Assembly: GCF_003194605.1 (NCBI RefSeq)
Contig: NZ_QHKY01000001.1
Coordinates: forward strand, 310,001 to 374,000
Reading direction: 5' to 3'
Source: Nocardioides gilvus
Lineage (GTDB): Bacteria > Actinomycetota > Actinomycetes > Propionibacteriales > Nocardioidaceae
DNA: 64,000 bases
The stretch's first letter is position 1, and each line of letters opens with the position of its first letter. The notes beneath the pieces are model-generated. The model saw only the letters and a program-made list of their open reading frames with translations. It made no database searches and was not told the origin of the DNA. This document shows positions 48,231-56,855 of the stretch, one piece after another. The position numbers and the translations under genes are program-made.

Positions 48231-49757
48231 TCAGTCGTCCTTCTCGTCGTGGTCATCGGTGGGCGGGGTCGGGCGCGTGAGGCTCTGCCACAGGTACATC
48301 TGCGCGTAGGACCGCCACGGTCGCCACTGCTGCGCCAGCGCGGTGGCCCTGGCAGGATCCTCTCCCATCGCCCTGAGCGCCGCTCGGGTGCCGCTGTCGC
48401 TCGGCAGGAAGCAGTCGGGGTCACCCAGCGCCCGCATGGCGACGTAGTCGCACGTCCAGGGTCCGATCCCCGGCAGGGCCAGCAGGTCCGCACGCAGAGC
48501 TCGGCGGTCAGCACCGCGGTCGAGCGGGGTGGCTCCGGTTGCCACCGCCTGCGACAGCAGCGCCAGCGCGCGAGCGCGCGAGGCGGGCATGGGGAGGTCG
48601 CCGGGCGCCAGGGCGGCGACCGCTTCGGGCGTCGGGAAGAGTCGATCGAGCCCCTCGACATCGGTCACGACCTTCTCCCCCAGTCTCTCGACCAGACGGC
48701 GTGTGAGTCCTTGTGCGCTCGTGATCGTGACCTGCTGGCCGAGAACGGCGCGCACGGCTGCCTCGTACCCGTCGACGTGGCCGGGCACCCGCAGGCCGGG
48801 GACCCGGCGTACGGCCTCGGCCAGCAGCGGCTCCCGGCCCAGGACGTCGGCCACCGCCACGGGGTCGCAGTCAGCGTCCAGAAGACGGCGTACGCGTTCG
48901 GTGGCGGCCGTGAGGTCGCGCAGGTCCGTGAGCGCGAAGGACGCAAGCGCGTGGGCCGGCACCCCCTCTCGCTCCTCCTGCGGGAAGGACAACTCGACGG
49001 TGCCCGGCCCGCGGGGAAGGCGCAGGGTGCGGGCGTACGTCTGGTCGCGGACGACCTCGACGCCCGGGATCGCCCGCACCGCCAGGAAGTCGAGGAGCGC
49101 GTCGCCTGCGTACGGTGTCCGCACCGGCAGCCGGAGCTGCACCCGACCCGGGACCGGCGAGGGTGTGCCGCGACTGCGTGAGCGCGCCGTACGCAGCTCC
49201 TTCGGCGAGGCGGCGTAGACCTCGCGGACCGTGTCGTTGAACTGCCGGACGCTCGAGAAGCCCGCTGCGAACGCGACCTGACCGAACTGGAGGTGGCTCT
49301 CCTCGATCAGCGTGCGCGCGGTCTGGGCCCGACGCGCCCGGGCCAACGCCAAGGGTCCCGCGCCGAGCTCCGCCCTCAGCAGCCGCCCGAGGTGGCGCGG
49401 TGTGTAGCCGAGTCGGGCGGCGAGACCCTCCACGCCGTCACGGTCGACGACGCCGTCGGCGATCAGGCGCATGGCCCGCCCCGCCACGTCAGCGACCACG
49501 TCCCACTGGGGCGACCCGGGAGTGGCGTCGGGGGCGCATCGTTTGCAGGCTCGACAACCGGTGGCCTGTGCCGCGGCGGCCGTACGGTGGAACGTCACGT
49601 TGGCGACCGCCGGCGTGCGCGCGGGGCAGGACGGGCGGCAGTAGATGCCGGTGGTGTGGACCGCGGTGTAGAAGACTCCGTCGAACCGGCGGTCCCGGCT
49701 CGACACCGCGCGGTAGCAACGACTCGCGTCGAGGTCACCCGGGGTCTGCTGCTCCAT
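48231..49757 (-). CDS. Ada-AlkA fusion: methyl-phosphotriester sensor, AraC HTH and 3-methyladenine DNA glycosylase
   Basis: Single 508-residue protein for the adaptive response. Residues 8-80 are the Ada zinc domain with all four cysteines (C40, C44, C71, C74), where C40 takes methyl from phosphotriesters. Residues 90-190 are an AraC-type HTH (LGRLLRAELGAGP, FSSVRQFNDTVREVY). Residues 205-500 are an AlkA domain with HhH motif LPGIGPWTCDYVAMR and the catalytic Asp in CFLPSD. ATG at 49757. The O6-methyltransferase half of E. coli Ada is absent and is supplied by ogt just downstream. Confidence 0.93.
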   Translation of the reverse strand: MEQQTPGDLDASRCYRAVSSRDRRFDGVFYTAVHTTGIYCRPSCPARTPAVANVTFHRTAAAAQATGCRACKRCAPDATPGSPQWDVVADVAGRAMRLIADGVVDRDGVEGLAARLGYTPRHLGRLLRAELGAGPLALARARRAQTARTLIEESHLQFGQVAFAAGFSSVRQFNDTVREVYAASPKELRTARSRSRGTPSPVPGRVQLRLPVRTPYAGDALLDFLAVRAIPGVEVVRDQTYARTLRLPRGPGTVELSFPQEEREGVPAHALASFALTDLRDLTAATERVRRLLDADCDPVAVADVLGREPLLAEAVRRVPGLRVPGHVDGYEAAVRAVLGQQVTITSAQGLTRRLVERLGEKVVTDVEGLDRLFPTPEAVAALAPGDLPMPASRARALALLSQAVATGATPLDRGADRRALRADLLALPGIGPWTCDYVAMRALGDPDCFLPSDSGTRAALRAMGEDPARATALAQQWRPWRSYAQMYLWQSLTRPTPPTDDHDEKDD

Positions 49758-49851
49758 GCCTCCAGTGTGACTCACCTCGACGACAACTTCTCGCGGGAAT
49801 CGGACACGACGGTTTCCAACCGGCGGACGGCTGGGCAGCCGGGAATGCCGA

Positions 49852-49877
49852 AAGGCCCGGTCCGTGGACCGAGCCTT
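49852..49877 (-). terminator. terminator of the distal tRNA-Glu gene
   Basis: 12-base arms (49852-49863 and 49866-49877) with one mismatch, 11 bases after the tRNA. It is nearly the same sequence as the hairpin at 50137-50163. Confidence 0.7.
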
Positions 49878-49887
49878 GGCTGATGTG

Positions 49888-49960
49888 TACCCCGGATGGG
49901 ATTTGAACCCACGCTACCGCCGTGAGAGGGCGACGTCCTAGGCCGCTAGACGACCGGGGC
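49888..49960 (-). tRNA. tRNA-Glu (CTC), distal copy
   Basis: 73 bases. The 7-bp acceptor stem is GCCCCGG with its complement, closing as G1-U72, and the 3' end is not CCA-encoded. The anticodon loop CTCTCAC reads CTC for glutamate, and the T loop is TTCAAAT. The sequence is identical to the copy at 50173-50245. Confidence 0.95.
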
Positions 49961-50136
49961 TTGCCTGCCGTCCGACCCCGCAGGACCTGACGACGAAGGG
50001 AACATTACCAGCCCTCCGACGACATCTCCCAGTCGGGGGAAACATGACGCTGACCACGCTTAATCCCCCGTCCTCCTGGGTCAGGACTGATCCGTGGGGC
50101 CGGCCCACCGACAGAGGTGAGGACGAGGAAATGCCG

Positions 50137-50163
50137 AAAGGCCCGGTCAGAGACCGAGCCTTT
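50137..50163 (-). terminator. terminator of the proximal tRNA-Glu gene
   Basis: 12-base arms (50137-50148 and 50152-50163) with one mismatch and a 3-base loop, ending in TTTCGGC on the minus strand. It lies 9 bases after the tRNA. Confidence 0.75.
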
Positions 50164-50172
50164 GCGGTGCTG

Positions 50173-50245
50173 TACCCCGGATGGGATTTGAACCCACGCT
50201 ACCGCCGTGAGAGGGCGACGTCCTAGGCCGCTAGACGACCGGGGC
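50173..50245 (-). tRNA. tRNA-Glu (CTC), proximal copy
   Basis: 73 bases with the same acceptor, anticodon (CTC) and T arms as the copy at 49888-49960. It carries the same type of hairpin directly downstream, so the repeat unit is tRNA plus terminator. Confidence 0.95.
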
Positions 50246-50313
50246 ATGTGTTGCTCGAAACCGAGGCATGAGCAACGAACCGTGACCCTGTGGAGCCAGT
50301 GTCACTGTCCAGA

Positions 50314-50331
50314 ACCGGGTCTGCACCCGGT
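50314..50331 (-). terminator. hairpin after tRNA-Gln
   Basis: Perfect 7-bp arms ACCGGGT/ACCCGGT with a 4-base loop, 6-23 bases after the tRNA-Gln 3' end, followed by TCTGG on the minus strand. Confidence 0.6.
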
Positions 50332-50336
50332 CCTCG

Positions 50337-50408
50337 CTGGGATACTAGGACTCGAACCTAGACTGAGGGAATCAGAATCCCTAGTGCTGCCAATTACACC
50401 ATATCCCA
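50337..50408 (-). tRNA. tRNA-Gln (CTG)
   Basis: 72 bases. Acceptor stem TGGGATA/TATCCCA with G73, anticodon loop TTCTGAT giving CTG for glutamine, and T loop TTCGAGT. It lies 35 bases after the CPBP gene on the same strand as gltX, so it may be on the same primary transcript. Confidence 0.95.
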
Positions 50409-50442
50409 CTGTTTTGGCCCGTTGTGGCACCGAGAAAGAACA

Positions 50443-51441
50443 TTACACGGCACCCTTCGGAGCCAGCAAAACGGCCCCCCAGACCTGGTTGGCGAGGCCC
50501 ATCCGTCGAGCCGCCCAGACGGCCAGTCCGAGGTACACGAACGACTGCGTCAACGTTGAGGGCAGGCTCCACCAGGTGCCCCCGGTGGGATTCAACGCGC
50601 TGGTCATGTCGGTGAAGGCGAGCGCCAGCCCGAAGGCGACGAAGTTGTTCAGCACGTGCATGGCGATGGCCGCCTCGAGCCCACCGGTCGCGATCACCAG
50701 CACACCGGCCACGAGGCCGAAGGCGAAGCGGTCGACGAAGATCGGCGGGTCCTGCGGACCGTGGGCCAGCGCGAAGAGCAGGGCGGGGACGAGGACGGCC
50801 GCGACTCGGGAGATCCACGGATCGCTGAAGAGACCGCCGAACGCCTGCGTCAGGTAACCGCGGAAGAGGTACTCCTCCCCCGCTGCCTGGAACGGGACCA
50901 GGAAGATCACCACGAGCAAGAAGTTGCGCGTGGTCGAGGTGAATTCGTTGACCCCCGTCATCTCGGGCGTCTGCGCGGTGGCCGGCATGAGCGCCCCCAC
51001 CACCAGCGTCGCGACCAACGCGACGACCGAGAGGCCGATGCAGACGGCGAAGTACTTCCACCGCATCCGGCCGAAGACCGAGGTCGTCCACCCAGGCCGC
51101 AATCCGTGCAGGAGACGACTGAAGAGCCACACCACCGGAATGGCGCTGGCCAGCGAGACCATCAGGAACGCCAGTGCCAACGGCGTCGCCTCACCAGTGA
51201 GGGAGAGTTGGTCGATGAGCGCCCCCTGCTCCATCCCCGCGAGGGCACCACCGATCACGAAGACCAGCATCCACAGCACGGGCATCAGACCGAGGCCGAC
51301 AGCGGCGACGAGCAGGGCACCCACCAGCGCACGCCAGACACTTCGCCCCCGCAACTGGTGGAGCTGGTGGTAGCCGTAGGCGGTTGCCTGGGGTGGGGTC
51401 ACGACCGCGACCTCACCCACGACGTCAGAGGAGTGCGTCAT
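50443..51441 (-). CDS. CPBP-family intramembrane metalloprotease
   Basis: Membrane protein of 332 residues with about 8 hydrophobic segments. The CPBP/Abi motifs are [18 protein letters not shown] and [10 protein letters not shown], which hold the predicted Glu/His active-site residues. Substrates are unknown; relatives process prenylated proteins or give bacteriocin immunity. Its start overlaps the gltX stop by 17 bases, so it is read with gltX and followed by tRNA-Gln. Confidence 0.88.
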   Translation of the reverse strand: MTHSSDVVGEVAVVTPPQATAYGYHQLHQLRGRSVWRALVGALLVAAVGLGLMPVLWMLVFVIGGALAGMEQGALIDQLSLTGEATPLALAFLMVSLASAIPVVWLFSRLLHGLRPGWTTSVFGRMRWKYFAVCIGLSVVALVATLVVGALMPATAQTPEMTGVNEFTSTTRNFLLVVIFLVPFQAAGEEYLFRGYLTQAFGGLFSDPWISRVAAVLVPALLFALAHGPQDPPIFVDRFAFGLVAGVLVIATGGLEAAIAMHVLNNFVAFGLALAFTDMTSALNPTGGTWWSLPSTLTQSFVYLGLAVWAARRMGLANQVWGAVLLAPKGAV

Positions 51442-52888
51442 GGAGGCGCGCGATGCTGCGCTCGCGGCCCAGCAGCTCCATGGACTCGAAGAGCGGCGGG
51501 GAGACCTTGCGGCCGCTGATCGCGATGCGCACGGGACCGAAGGCCTTGCGCGGCTTGAGACCCATCGTCTCGATCAGAGCAGTACGCAGCGCCTCCTCGA
51601 TGGCAGCAGTCGACCAGGTCTCCAGCGCGGAGACTGCGTCGTACGCCGCCTGCAGCACCTCCTTGTCGGCCTCACCGATCGCGTCGATGCGCTCGAAGGA
51701 CGCCTCATCGACGAAGAGGAAACCGAGCAGGGTCGGCGCCTCGGTCAACTTGTTCATCCGCGGCGAGATCAGGGGCATCGCCAGCTCGAGCATCTGTGCG
51801 TCCGCGTCGCTGACCGGGTCGGAGACCACCCCGGTCTGCTTGAGGAACGGCAGGACCCGGTGGGTGAGGTCGTCGAGCGAGAGCATCCTCAGATGGTCGG
51901 CGTTGATCGCCTCAGCCTTCTTGAGGTCGAAACGAGCCGGGTTGGGCTGCACGTCGGCGATGTCGAACGCCTCCACCATCTCCGCGAGCGTGAAGACGTC
52001 ACGGTCGGCAGCGATCGACCAGCCCAGGAGAGCCAGGTAGTTGAGCAGCCCTTCCGGGACGAACCCGGCGTCGCGGTAGCCGAGCAGATTCGCTTCGGGG
52101 TCCCGCTTCGAGAGCTTCTTGTTGCCCTCGCCCATCACGTAGGGCAGGTGGCCGAAGAGCGGCGTCTCCTTGGCGACGCCGATCTCCTTCAGCGCCTCGA
52201 AGAGGGCGATCTGGCGCGGCGTCGAGGAGAGCAGGTCCTCGCCACGCAGGACGTGGGTGATCTCCATCGTCGCGTCGTCCACGGGAGCGGTCAGCGTGTA
52301 GAGGGGGTCGCCGTTGGCGCGGGCCAGCGCGAAGTCCGGCACGAACTCGGACTGGAAGGAGATGTCTCCCCGCACCAGGTCGGTGAAGGCGATCTCGCCG
52401 TCCGGCATCCGGAACCGCACCACGCTGGAGCGTCCCTCGGCCTCGAAGGCGGCACGCTGCTCGGCGGTGAGGTCGCGACAGAATCCGTCGTAGCCCATCA
52501 CCTTCGAACCGGCTGCCTTGCGGCGGGCGGTCGGCTCGTCGCCGGTGCAGAAGCAGTCGTACGTGTAGGAGGAGCCGCGCAGCTTTTCGAGCACGTCGGC
52601 GTAGATCTCGGTCCGCTCGGACTGGCGGTAGGGACCGTACGGCCCGCCGACGAGGACGCCTTCGTCCCAGTCGAGGCCGAGCCAGCGCATGACCTCGATG
52701 AGCCCTTCGTAGGACTCCTCGGTGTTGCGCTCCTTGTCGGTGTCCTCGATGCGGAAGACGAAGGTGCCACCGTGGTGACGGGCGAAGGCCCAGTTGAAGA
52801 GCGCCGTACGGGCCAGGCCGACGTGCGGGCTGCCGGTGGGGCTGGGGGCCATGCGGACACGGACGGGGGTCTTGATCGGGGCATTCAT
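51425..52888 (-). CDS. gltX: glutamyl-tRNA synthetase
   Basis: Class I synthetase that charges tRNA-Glu. The HIGH-type motif is HVGL in [18 protein letters not shown], and KMSKS appears as KLSKR. 487 residues. Actinobacteria usually lack glutaminyl-tRNA synthetase, so this enzyme is expected also to charge tRNA-Gln with glutamate for later amidation (inference). Its start overlaps the stop of the upstream FAH-family gene (TGATG). Two tRNA-Glu and one tRNA-Gln gene lie downstream. Confidence 0.96.
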   Translation of the reverse strand: MNAPIKTPVRVRMAPSPTGSPHVGLARTALFNWAFARHHGGTFVFRIEDTDKERNTEESYEGLIEVMRWLGLDWDEGVLVGGPYGPYRQSERTEIYADVLEKLRGSSYTYDCFCTGDEPTARRKAAGSKVMGYDGFCRDLTAEQRAAFEAEGRSSVVRFRMPDGEIAFTDLVRGDISFQSEFVPDFALARANGDPLYTLTAPVDDATMEITHVLRGEDLLSSTPRQIALFEALKEIGVAKETPLFGHLPYVMGEGNKKLSKRDPEANLLGYRDAGFVPEGLLNYLALLGWSIAADRDVFTLAEMVEAFDIADVQPNPARFDLKKAEAINADHLRMLSLDDLTHRVLPFLKQTGVVSDPVSDADAQMLELAMPLISPRMNKLTEAPTLLGFLFVDEASFERIDAIGEADKEVLQAAYDAVSALETWSTAAIEEALRTALIETMGLKPRKAFGPVRIAISGRKVSPPLFESMELLGRERSIARLHDALL

Positions 52889-53697
52889 CAGCGCTTGGCC
52901 ACCTTGTTCGTGAGGGTTCCCAGACCGGCGATCGAGACCTCGACCTCGTCACCGACCTGCATGGGGCCGACACCCGCGGGGGTGCCGGTGAGGATGACGT
53001 CGCCCGGGAGCAGCGTCATGACGCTGGAGACGTAGGAGACCAGGGTCGGGACGTCGAAGATCAGGTCGGCGGTGCTGCCGTCCTGCACCAGGTCACCGTT
53101 GAGGTGGGTCTGGATGGTGACGCCGTCGATGAAGGTCTGCGGGTCCAGGTCGGTCTCGATCCAGGGACCGAGCGGACAGAAGGAGTCGAACGACTTGGCC
53201 CGGGTGAACTGGCCGTCGCTCTTCTGCAGGTCACGCGCAGTGACGTCGTTGGCGATGGTGTAGCCGTGGATCACGTCGGTGGCCTGCTCGATCGGGACGT
53301 CGCGACACATCCGACCGATCACGACGGCGAGCTCGCCCTCGTAGTGGACGTCCTCGGACTGGGCCGGGTAGAAGATCCGGTCACCGGGACCGACCACCGA
53401 GGTGTTCGGCTTCATGAACATCAACGGCTCGGCCGGCACGTCGTTGCCCATCTCGGCGGCATGGTCGGCGTAGTTGCGACCGATCCCGATCACCTTGCTG
53501 CGGGGCAGCACCGGTGCGAGCAGTCGTACGTCCGAGAGCTTGTACTGCTGCTCGAGCAGCTTGACGCCGACGTACAGAGGGTCACCTGCCAGGGCAACGA
53601 CCATCGCGTCCTCGTCGGGCTGACCGAACTGGTCGAGCTCGCCCGTGACGACGCCGTACATGGGCTCTTCTCCGGTGGTGAATCTGGCGATACGCAC
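52888..53697 (-). CDS. fumarylacetoacetate hydrolase family protein
   Basis: Metal-dependent C-C bond hydrolase or decarboxylase fold, 269 residues. Landmarks are [17 protein letters not shown], the [10 protein letters not shown] metal-binding segment, [14 protein letters not shown] and [13 protein letters not shown]. The substrate cannot be read from sequence. It is coupled to gltX by a TGATG overlap; the same pair (Rv2993c-Rv2992c) occurs in M. tuberculosis, from memory. Confidence 0.92.
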   Translation of the reverse strand: MRIARFTTGEEPMYGVVTGELDQFGQPDEDAMVVALAGDPLYVGVKLLEQQYKLSDVRLLAPVLPRSKVIGIGRNYADHAAEMGNDVPAEPLMFMKPNTSVVGPGDRIFYPAQSEDVHYEGELAVVIGRMCRDVPIEQATDVIHGYTIANDVTARDLQKSDGQFTRAKSFDSFCPLGPWIETDLDPQTFIDGVTIQTHLNGDLVQDGSTADLIFDVPTLVSYVSSVMTLLPGDVILTGTPAGVGPMQVGDEVEVSIAGLGTLTNKVAKR

Positions 53698-53774
53698 CCT
53701 TGAACCCTAGCGCCAGCCCGTGACAATCCCGTGTTCGGCCAGTGCTGAGCAGCCAGTACCGTGGAGGGGTGCGA

Positions 53775-54650
53775 GTGCTGTCGGTGGACCAGTGGCGACC
53801 GCGTGCTACCCAGCACGCCGCTCGGCTCGAGGGCTTTCTCGATGCACACCTGGCCCGGCGCACGTCACGGGTGAAGCACCCGGTCCACGACTTCCTCTTC
53901 GTCTACTACTCCCACAAGCCGGGACAGTTGCGCCGCTGGCACCCGGGCTACGGCGTCGCGCTCGCCGACGCGGCGCAGGAGTACGGCGGCCTCAAGGGGT
54001 ACGAGGTCGTCGACGGCGGCGTACGCGTCAGTCAGGCCCACGTCGCGTCCCAGACGGTGCTGCTGACCACACTCGTACGTCTGCTCCGCGCGACCCTGGC
54101 TCGGCCCGCCCACTTCGGCTGCTTCGGGCTGCACGAGTGGGCGATGGTCTACCGCCTGGAGCAGGACGAGACCCGTCACGCAGCCTGGCCACTGCGCCTG
54201 GGAGGCGCCGCGACCGACGAGGTGGTGGAGTCTCACAAGATCGTGTGCTCCCACTTCGACGCGTTCCGATTCTTCACTCCCCCCGCCCGCGGACTCAACA
54301 CCTTGAGCCCCGGACGTGACGACCGCGCCGACTTCGAGCAGCCGGGCTGCCTGCACGCTGCGATGGACCTCTACAAACACGCCTTCCGTCTCAGCCCCAT
54401 GATCAATTCGGACCTGGTCGCCGACTGCTTCGAGCTCGCACGCGACGTCCGGGTCCTCGACATGCGCGCGGCCCCGTACGACCTCACGGGCCTGTGGATC
54501 GAGGACGAGGAGTTCACCCCGGTCCAGATCGAGACCCCGGAGGGCAAGCGCGAGTACGCCGCTGCCCAGCGCAGCTTCACCGAACGCTCGGGGCCGCTGC
54601 GCGAGCGACTGCTGGCGGAGTGCGAGCGACTGCTCACCGTGGCGCGATGA
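53775..54650 (+). CDS. conserved actinobacterial protein often annotated as 3-methyladenine DNA glycosylase
   Basis: A 291-residue soluble protein (VLSVDQWRPRATQHAARL) of a conserved actinobacterial family. From memory, homologues are annotated as 3-methyladenine DNA glycosylase, but I see no helix-hairpin-helix or other glycosylase motif. Conserved-looking blocks include HPVHDFLFVYYSHKPGQLRRWHPG and FGLHEWAMVYR. I chose GTG at 53775 because GGAGG lies 7 bases upstream; GTG at 53769 is possible. A textbook terminator follows. Function should be treated as unproven. Confidence 0.85.
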   Translation: MLSVDQWRPRATQHAARLEGFLDAHLARRTSRVKHPVHDFLFVYYSHKPGQLRRWHPGYGVALADAAQEYGGLKGYEVVDGGVRVSQAHVASQTVLLTTLVRLLRATLARPAHFGCFGLHEWAMVYRLEQDETRHAAWPLRLGGAATDEVVESHKIVCSHFDAFRFFTPPARGLNTLSPGRDDRADFEQPGCLHAAMDLYKHAFRLSPMINSDLVADCFELARDVRVLDMRAAPYDLTGLWIEDEEFTPVQIETPEGKREYAAAQRSFTERSGPLRERLLAECERLLTVAR

Positions 54651-54652
54651 AG

Positions 54653-54703
54653 AACGCGGACGTCTGCAGTCACGGGTGGGTGACTGCGAACGTCCGCGTT
54701 TTT
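54653..54703. terminator. long hairpin with T tail between convergent genes
   Basis: Outer arms of 11 bases (54653-54663 and 54690-54700) and inner arms of 8 bases (54666-54673 and 54680-54687) form one long stem with a 2-by-2 internal loop, then GTTTTT on the plus strand. It serves the gene ending at 54650 and probably also the convergent CAP gene. Confidence 0.85.
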
Positions 54704-54737
54704 GCCACGGCGACCAATGGCCCTGGCGGTACTGGTC

Positions 54738-56180
54738 CTAGTACTTGGCGAAGACCTGCGTGTAGTAGCGCGTGTACTGCGTGCCCGGCTTCGAGACGTA
54801 CCCGATGCCGATGTGGGTGAAGTCACCCAGCAGGTTGGCCCGGTGGCCGGCACTGTCGATCCAGCCCTGCACCACTGCACTGAGCGAGTAACCGGCCGCG
54901 ATGTTCTCGCCGGCCCGGCGCCACCCTGAGGGGATCTGCGTGGAGTAGTTCGGGTTGTGCACGAACGTGCCTGTGTCAGCCATCGTCTGGCTCCAGTTGC
55001 GGGCCACCGTCGTCATCGGCGTCGAGAGCTGCAGCGGCGCCTTGCCGTTGGCCGCCCGGAAGGCGTTCGTCTCGGCAAGGATCTGGTTGATCGCCACCTG
55101 CTCGGGACTGAGCGTCGGGGTGGGGGTCGCGGTCGGCGTCGGCGTGGGAGTCGCTGTAGGCGTCGGCGTCGCCGTAGGCGTGGGGGTCGCGGTAGGCGTC
55201 GGCGTCGCCGTAGGCGTGGGGGCCGCGGTAGGCGTCGGCGTCGCCGTAGGCGTGGGAGTCGCGGTAGGCGTCGGCGTCGGCGTAGGAGTCGCGGTAGGCG
55301 TCGGGGTCGCGGTAGGCGTCGGCGTGGCGGTCGGCGTCGGCGTGGCGGTCGGCGTAGGTGTCGGCGTGGGAGTCGCGGTGGGCGTAGGCGTCGCGGCGGC
55401 GTACTTGGCGAAGACCTGCGTGTAGTAGCGGGTGTACTTCGATCCCGGCTTGGAGACGTAGCCGATTCCGATGTGGGTGAAGTCGCCCAGCAGGTTGGCG
55501 CGGTGCCCGGGGCTGTTGATCCAGGCCTTGACGACGCTACCGAGCAGTTGTCCGGCCGCGATGTTCTCGCCAGCCCGGGTCCACCCCGACGGGATCTGCT
55601 TGGAGTAGTTCGGGTTGTGCTGGAAGGTCCCGGTGTCAGCCATCGTCTGGCTCCAGTTGCGGGCCACCGTCGTCATCGGCCCGGAGAGCTGCAGCGGCGC
55701 CTTGCCGTTGGCCGCCCGGAACGCGTTCGTCTCGGCGAGGATCTGGTCGACGGCCGTCTGGTCCGCGCCGACCGTGGGCACAGGCGCAGGACTGCCGACC
55801 GTGATCCCGCGGACCTTGAACGTGCGCGAGGCCGCAGCCTTGACCCGCTTGTTCTTGCGCACCTTGACCCGGTAGGTCGTGGTGCCCTTGGCCACCTTGG
55901 TCTTCAGCGCGTAACGCTTCTTGGCGCTGACCTTGGCGGACTTCACCACGACCCAGCGCTTCTTCACCTTCTTCACCAGCACCACCTTGGCCCGGGCGGA
56001 GCGGCCGGTGACCTTGCCCGTGACCTTGAGGGCGGCGCCGATCTTGGCCGTGCTCACCGAGGCACTCGCCGTGACCTTGACCTTCTTCGGCTTGGCCGCG
56101 GACGCGGCGGGACCGACCAGGAGCAGTCCGCTCAGCAGGGCAAGGACCAACAGAAAGGGAGAGAAGCGTTGTCGCATCAC
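54738..56180 (-). CDS. exported protein with two CAP/SCP domains and a Thr-Pro repeat linker
   Basis: Secreted 480-residue protein. Residues 1-28 are a signal peptide. Residues 30-130 are a Lys/Val-rich beta-type region ([15 protein letters not shown], cell-wall-binding or Ig-like character). Two nearly identical CAP domains follow (about 140-260 and 370-480), each with [29 protein letters not shown] and [20 protein letters not shown]. They are joined by a linker of about 94 Thr/Pro/Ala residues. Bacterial CAP proteins are extracellular, often with unknown activity. A perfect palindrome lies 10 bases upstream of the start. Confidence 0.9.
   Translation of the reverse strand: MMRQRFSPFLLVLALLSGLLLVGPAASAAKPKKVKVTASASVSTAKIGAALKVTGKVTGRSARAKVVLVKKVKKRWVVVKSAKVSAKKRYALKTKVAKGTTTYRVKVRKNKRVKAAASRTFKVRGITVGSPAPVPTVGADQTAVDQILAETNAFRAANGKAPLQLSGPMTTVARNWSQTMADTGTFQHNPNYSKQIPSGWTRAGENIAAGQLLGSVVKAWINSPGHRANLLGDFTHIGIGYVSKPGSKYTRYYTQVFAKYAAATPTPTATPTPTPTPTATPTPTATPTPTATPTPTATPTPTPTPTATPTPTATPTPTAAPTPTATPTPTATPTPTATPTPTATPTPTPTATPTPTLSPEQVAINQILAETNAFRAANGKAPLQLSTPMTTVARNWSQTMADTGTFVHNPNYSTQIPSGWRRAGENIAAGYSLSAVVQGWIDSAGHRANLLGDFTHIGIGYVSKPGTQYTRYYTQVFAKY
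55113..55394 (-). repeat. hexanucleotide-type repeat tract encoding (TP/TA)n
   Basis: About 282 bases of degenerate 6-base and 12-base repeats (GGCGTC, GTAGGC and GTCGCG blocks) encode the [10 protein letters not shown] linker between the two CAP domains. Unit order is irregular but the codon pairs are highly repeated, so the tract is prone to length change by slippage. Confidence 0.85.
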
Positions 56181-56189
56181 CCCATCATG

Positions 56190-56201
56190 CCCAATATTGG
56201 G
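56190..56201. promoter_or_regulatory. perfect 12-bp palindrome upstream of the CAP gene
   Basis: CCCAATATTGGG, fully symmetric, 10 bases from the CAP start codon. A second nested hairpin (56204-56234) follows. It could be an operator; the AT-rich centre is unusual for this genome. Confidence 0.4.
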
Positions 56202-56255
56202 TAGGAGCGATAGGAGATCCTCCTCATACGCTCCCGAGACTTGGGGTCAGGGACA

Positions 56256-56855
56256 ATGGCACGTGCCTTTCACCCTCCCGCTGACCGACCCGCGATGACC
56301 GCGCCACACCCCGGCCACAGCGTGCTGCAGGTGCCGGTCCCTCCCCTGGAGGCGTGGGTCAGGGCCCGTACGGCCCACTACGACGTCGACTACCTCTCCG
56401 CGGACCCCGACTTCACCCATGCCCACGTCACTGCACTGGGTCCCTTCGTCGACCGACTCGACGAGGCCACCAGCGCGGCGGTGGCAGCCATCGCCGCCCA
56501 GGTGGAGCCGTTCGACTTCCATCTGAGGCGCCTCGACACCTTCCCGAGCGGCATCATCCACCTGCTTCCGGAGCCCGCCGAGGGGTTCGTACGCCTGACG
56601 AACCTGCTGGTGACGGCCTTCCCCGACCACCCGCCCTACGGCGGGGACTTCGCGCCCGTCCCCCATCTCACCCTGGACCTGCGTCACGGCGACGTCACCG
56701 AATCCTCCACCCGCGACCTCTTGGGCACGGTCGTGCCGGTGCGCAGTCGCGCCGAGTGGCTGGACCTGGCGTGGTACGAGGCCGGCGCCTGTCACCTGGT
56801 CCACCGGTGGCCGCTCGGCGACCCTGCGACCCCGGCGCCTACCGTGGCCACATGA
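56256..56855 (+). CDS. 2H phosphoesterase (2'-5' RNA ligase-like)
   Basis: Protein of the 2H phosphoesterase superfamily with the two histidine motifs HVTAL (in HAHVTALGPF) and HLTLD (in PVPHLTLDLRH). Relatives cleave cyclic phosphodiesters of RNA ends or nucleotides; the substrate is unknown. The start is uncertain: ATG at 56256 gives 199 residues, and ATG at 56295 (MTAPHPGHSVLQV) gives 186 and fits the conserved part better. Its stop overlaps the next start (ATGA). Confidence 0.85.
   Translation: MARAFHPPADRPAMTAPHPGHSVLQVPVPPLEAWVRARTAHYDVDYLSADPDFTHAHVTALGPFVDRLDEATSAAVAAIAAQVEPFDFHLRRLDTFPSGIIHLLPEPAEGFVRLTNLLVTAFPDHPPYGGDFAPVPHLTLDLRHGDVTESSTRDLLGTVVPVRSRAEWLDLAWYEAGACHLVHRWPLGDPATPAPTVAT

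Noticed and set aside
50246..50300. Additional tRNA or small RNA between tRNA-Gln and tRNA-Glu
   Set aside because: A GTTGCTC/GAGCAAC inverted repeat is present but no tRNA cloverleaf or other RNA signature; treated as spacer.
55113..55394. Possible CRISPR array or satellite in the regular repeat tract
   Set aside because: Units are 6-12 bases with no spacers and are in frame with a secreted protein; it is a low-complexity linker.
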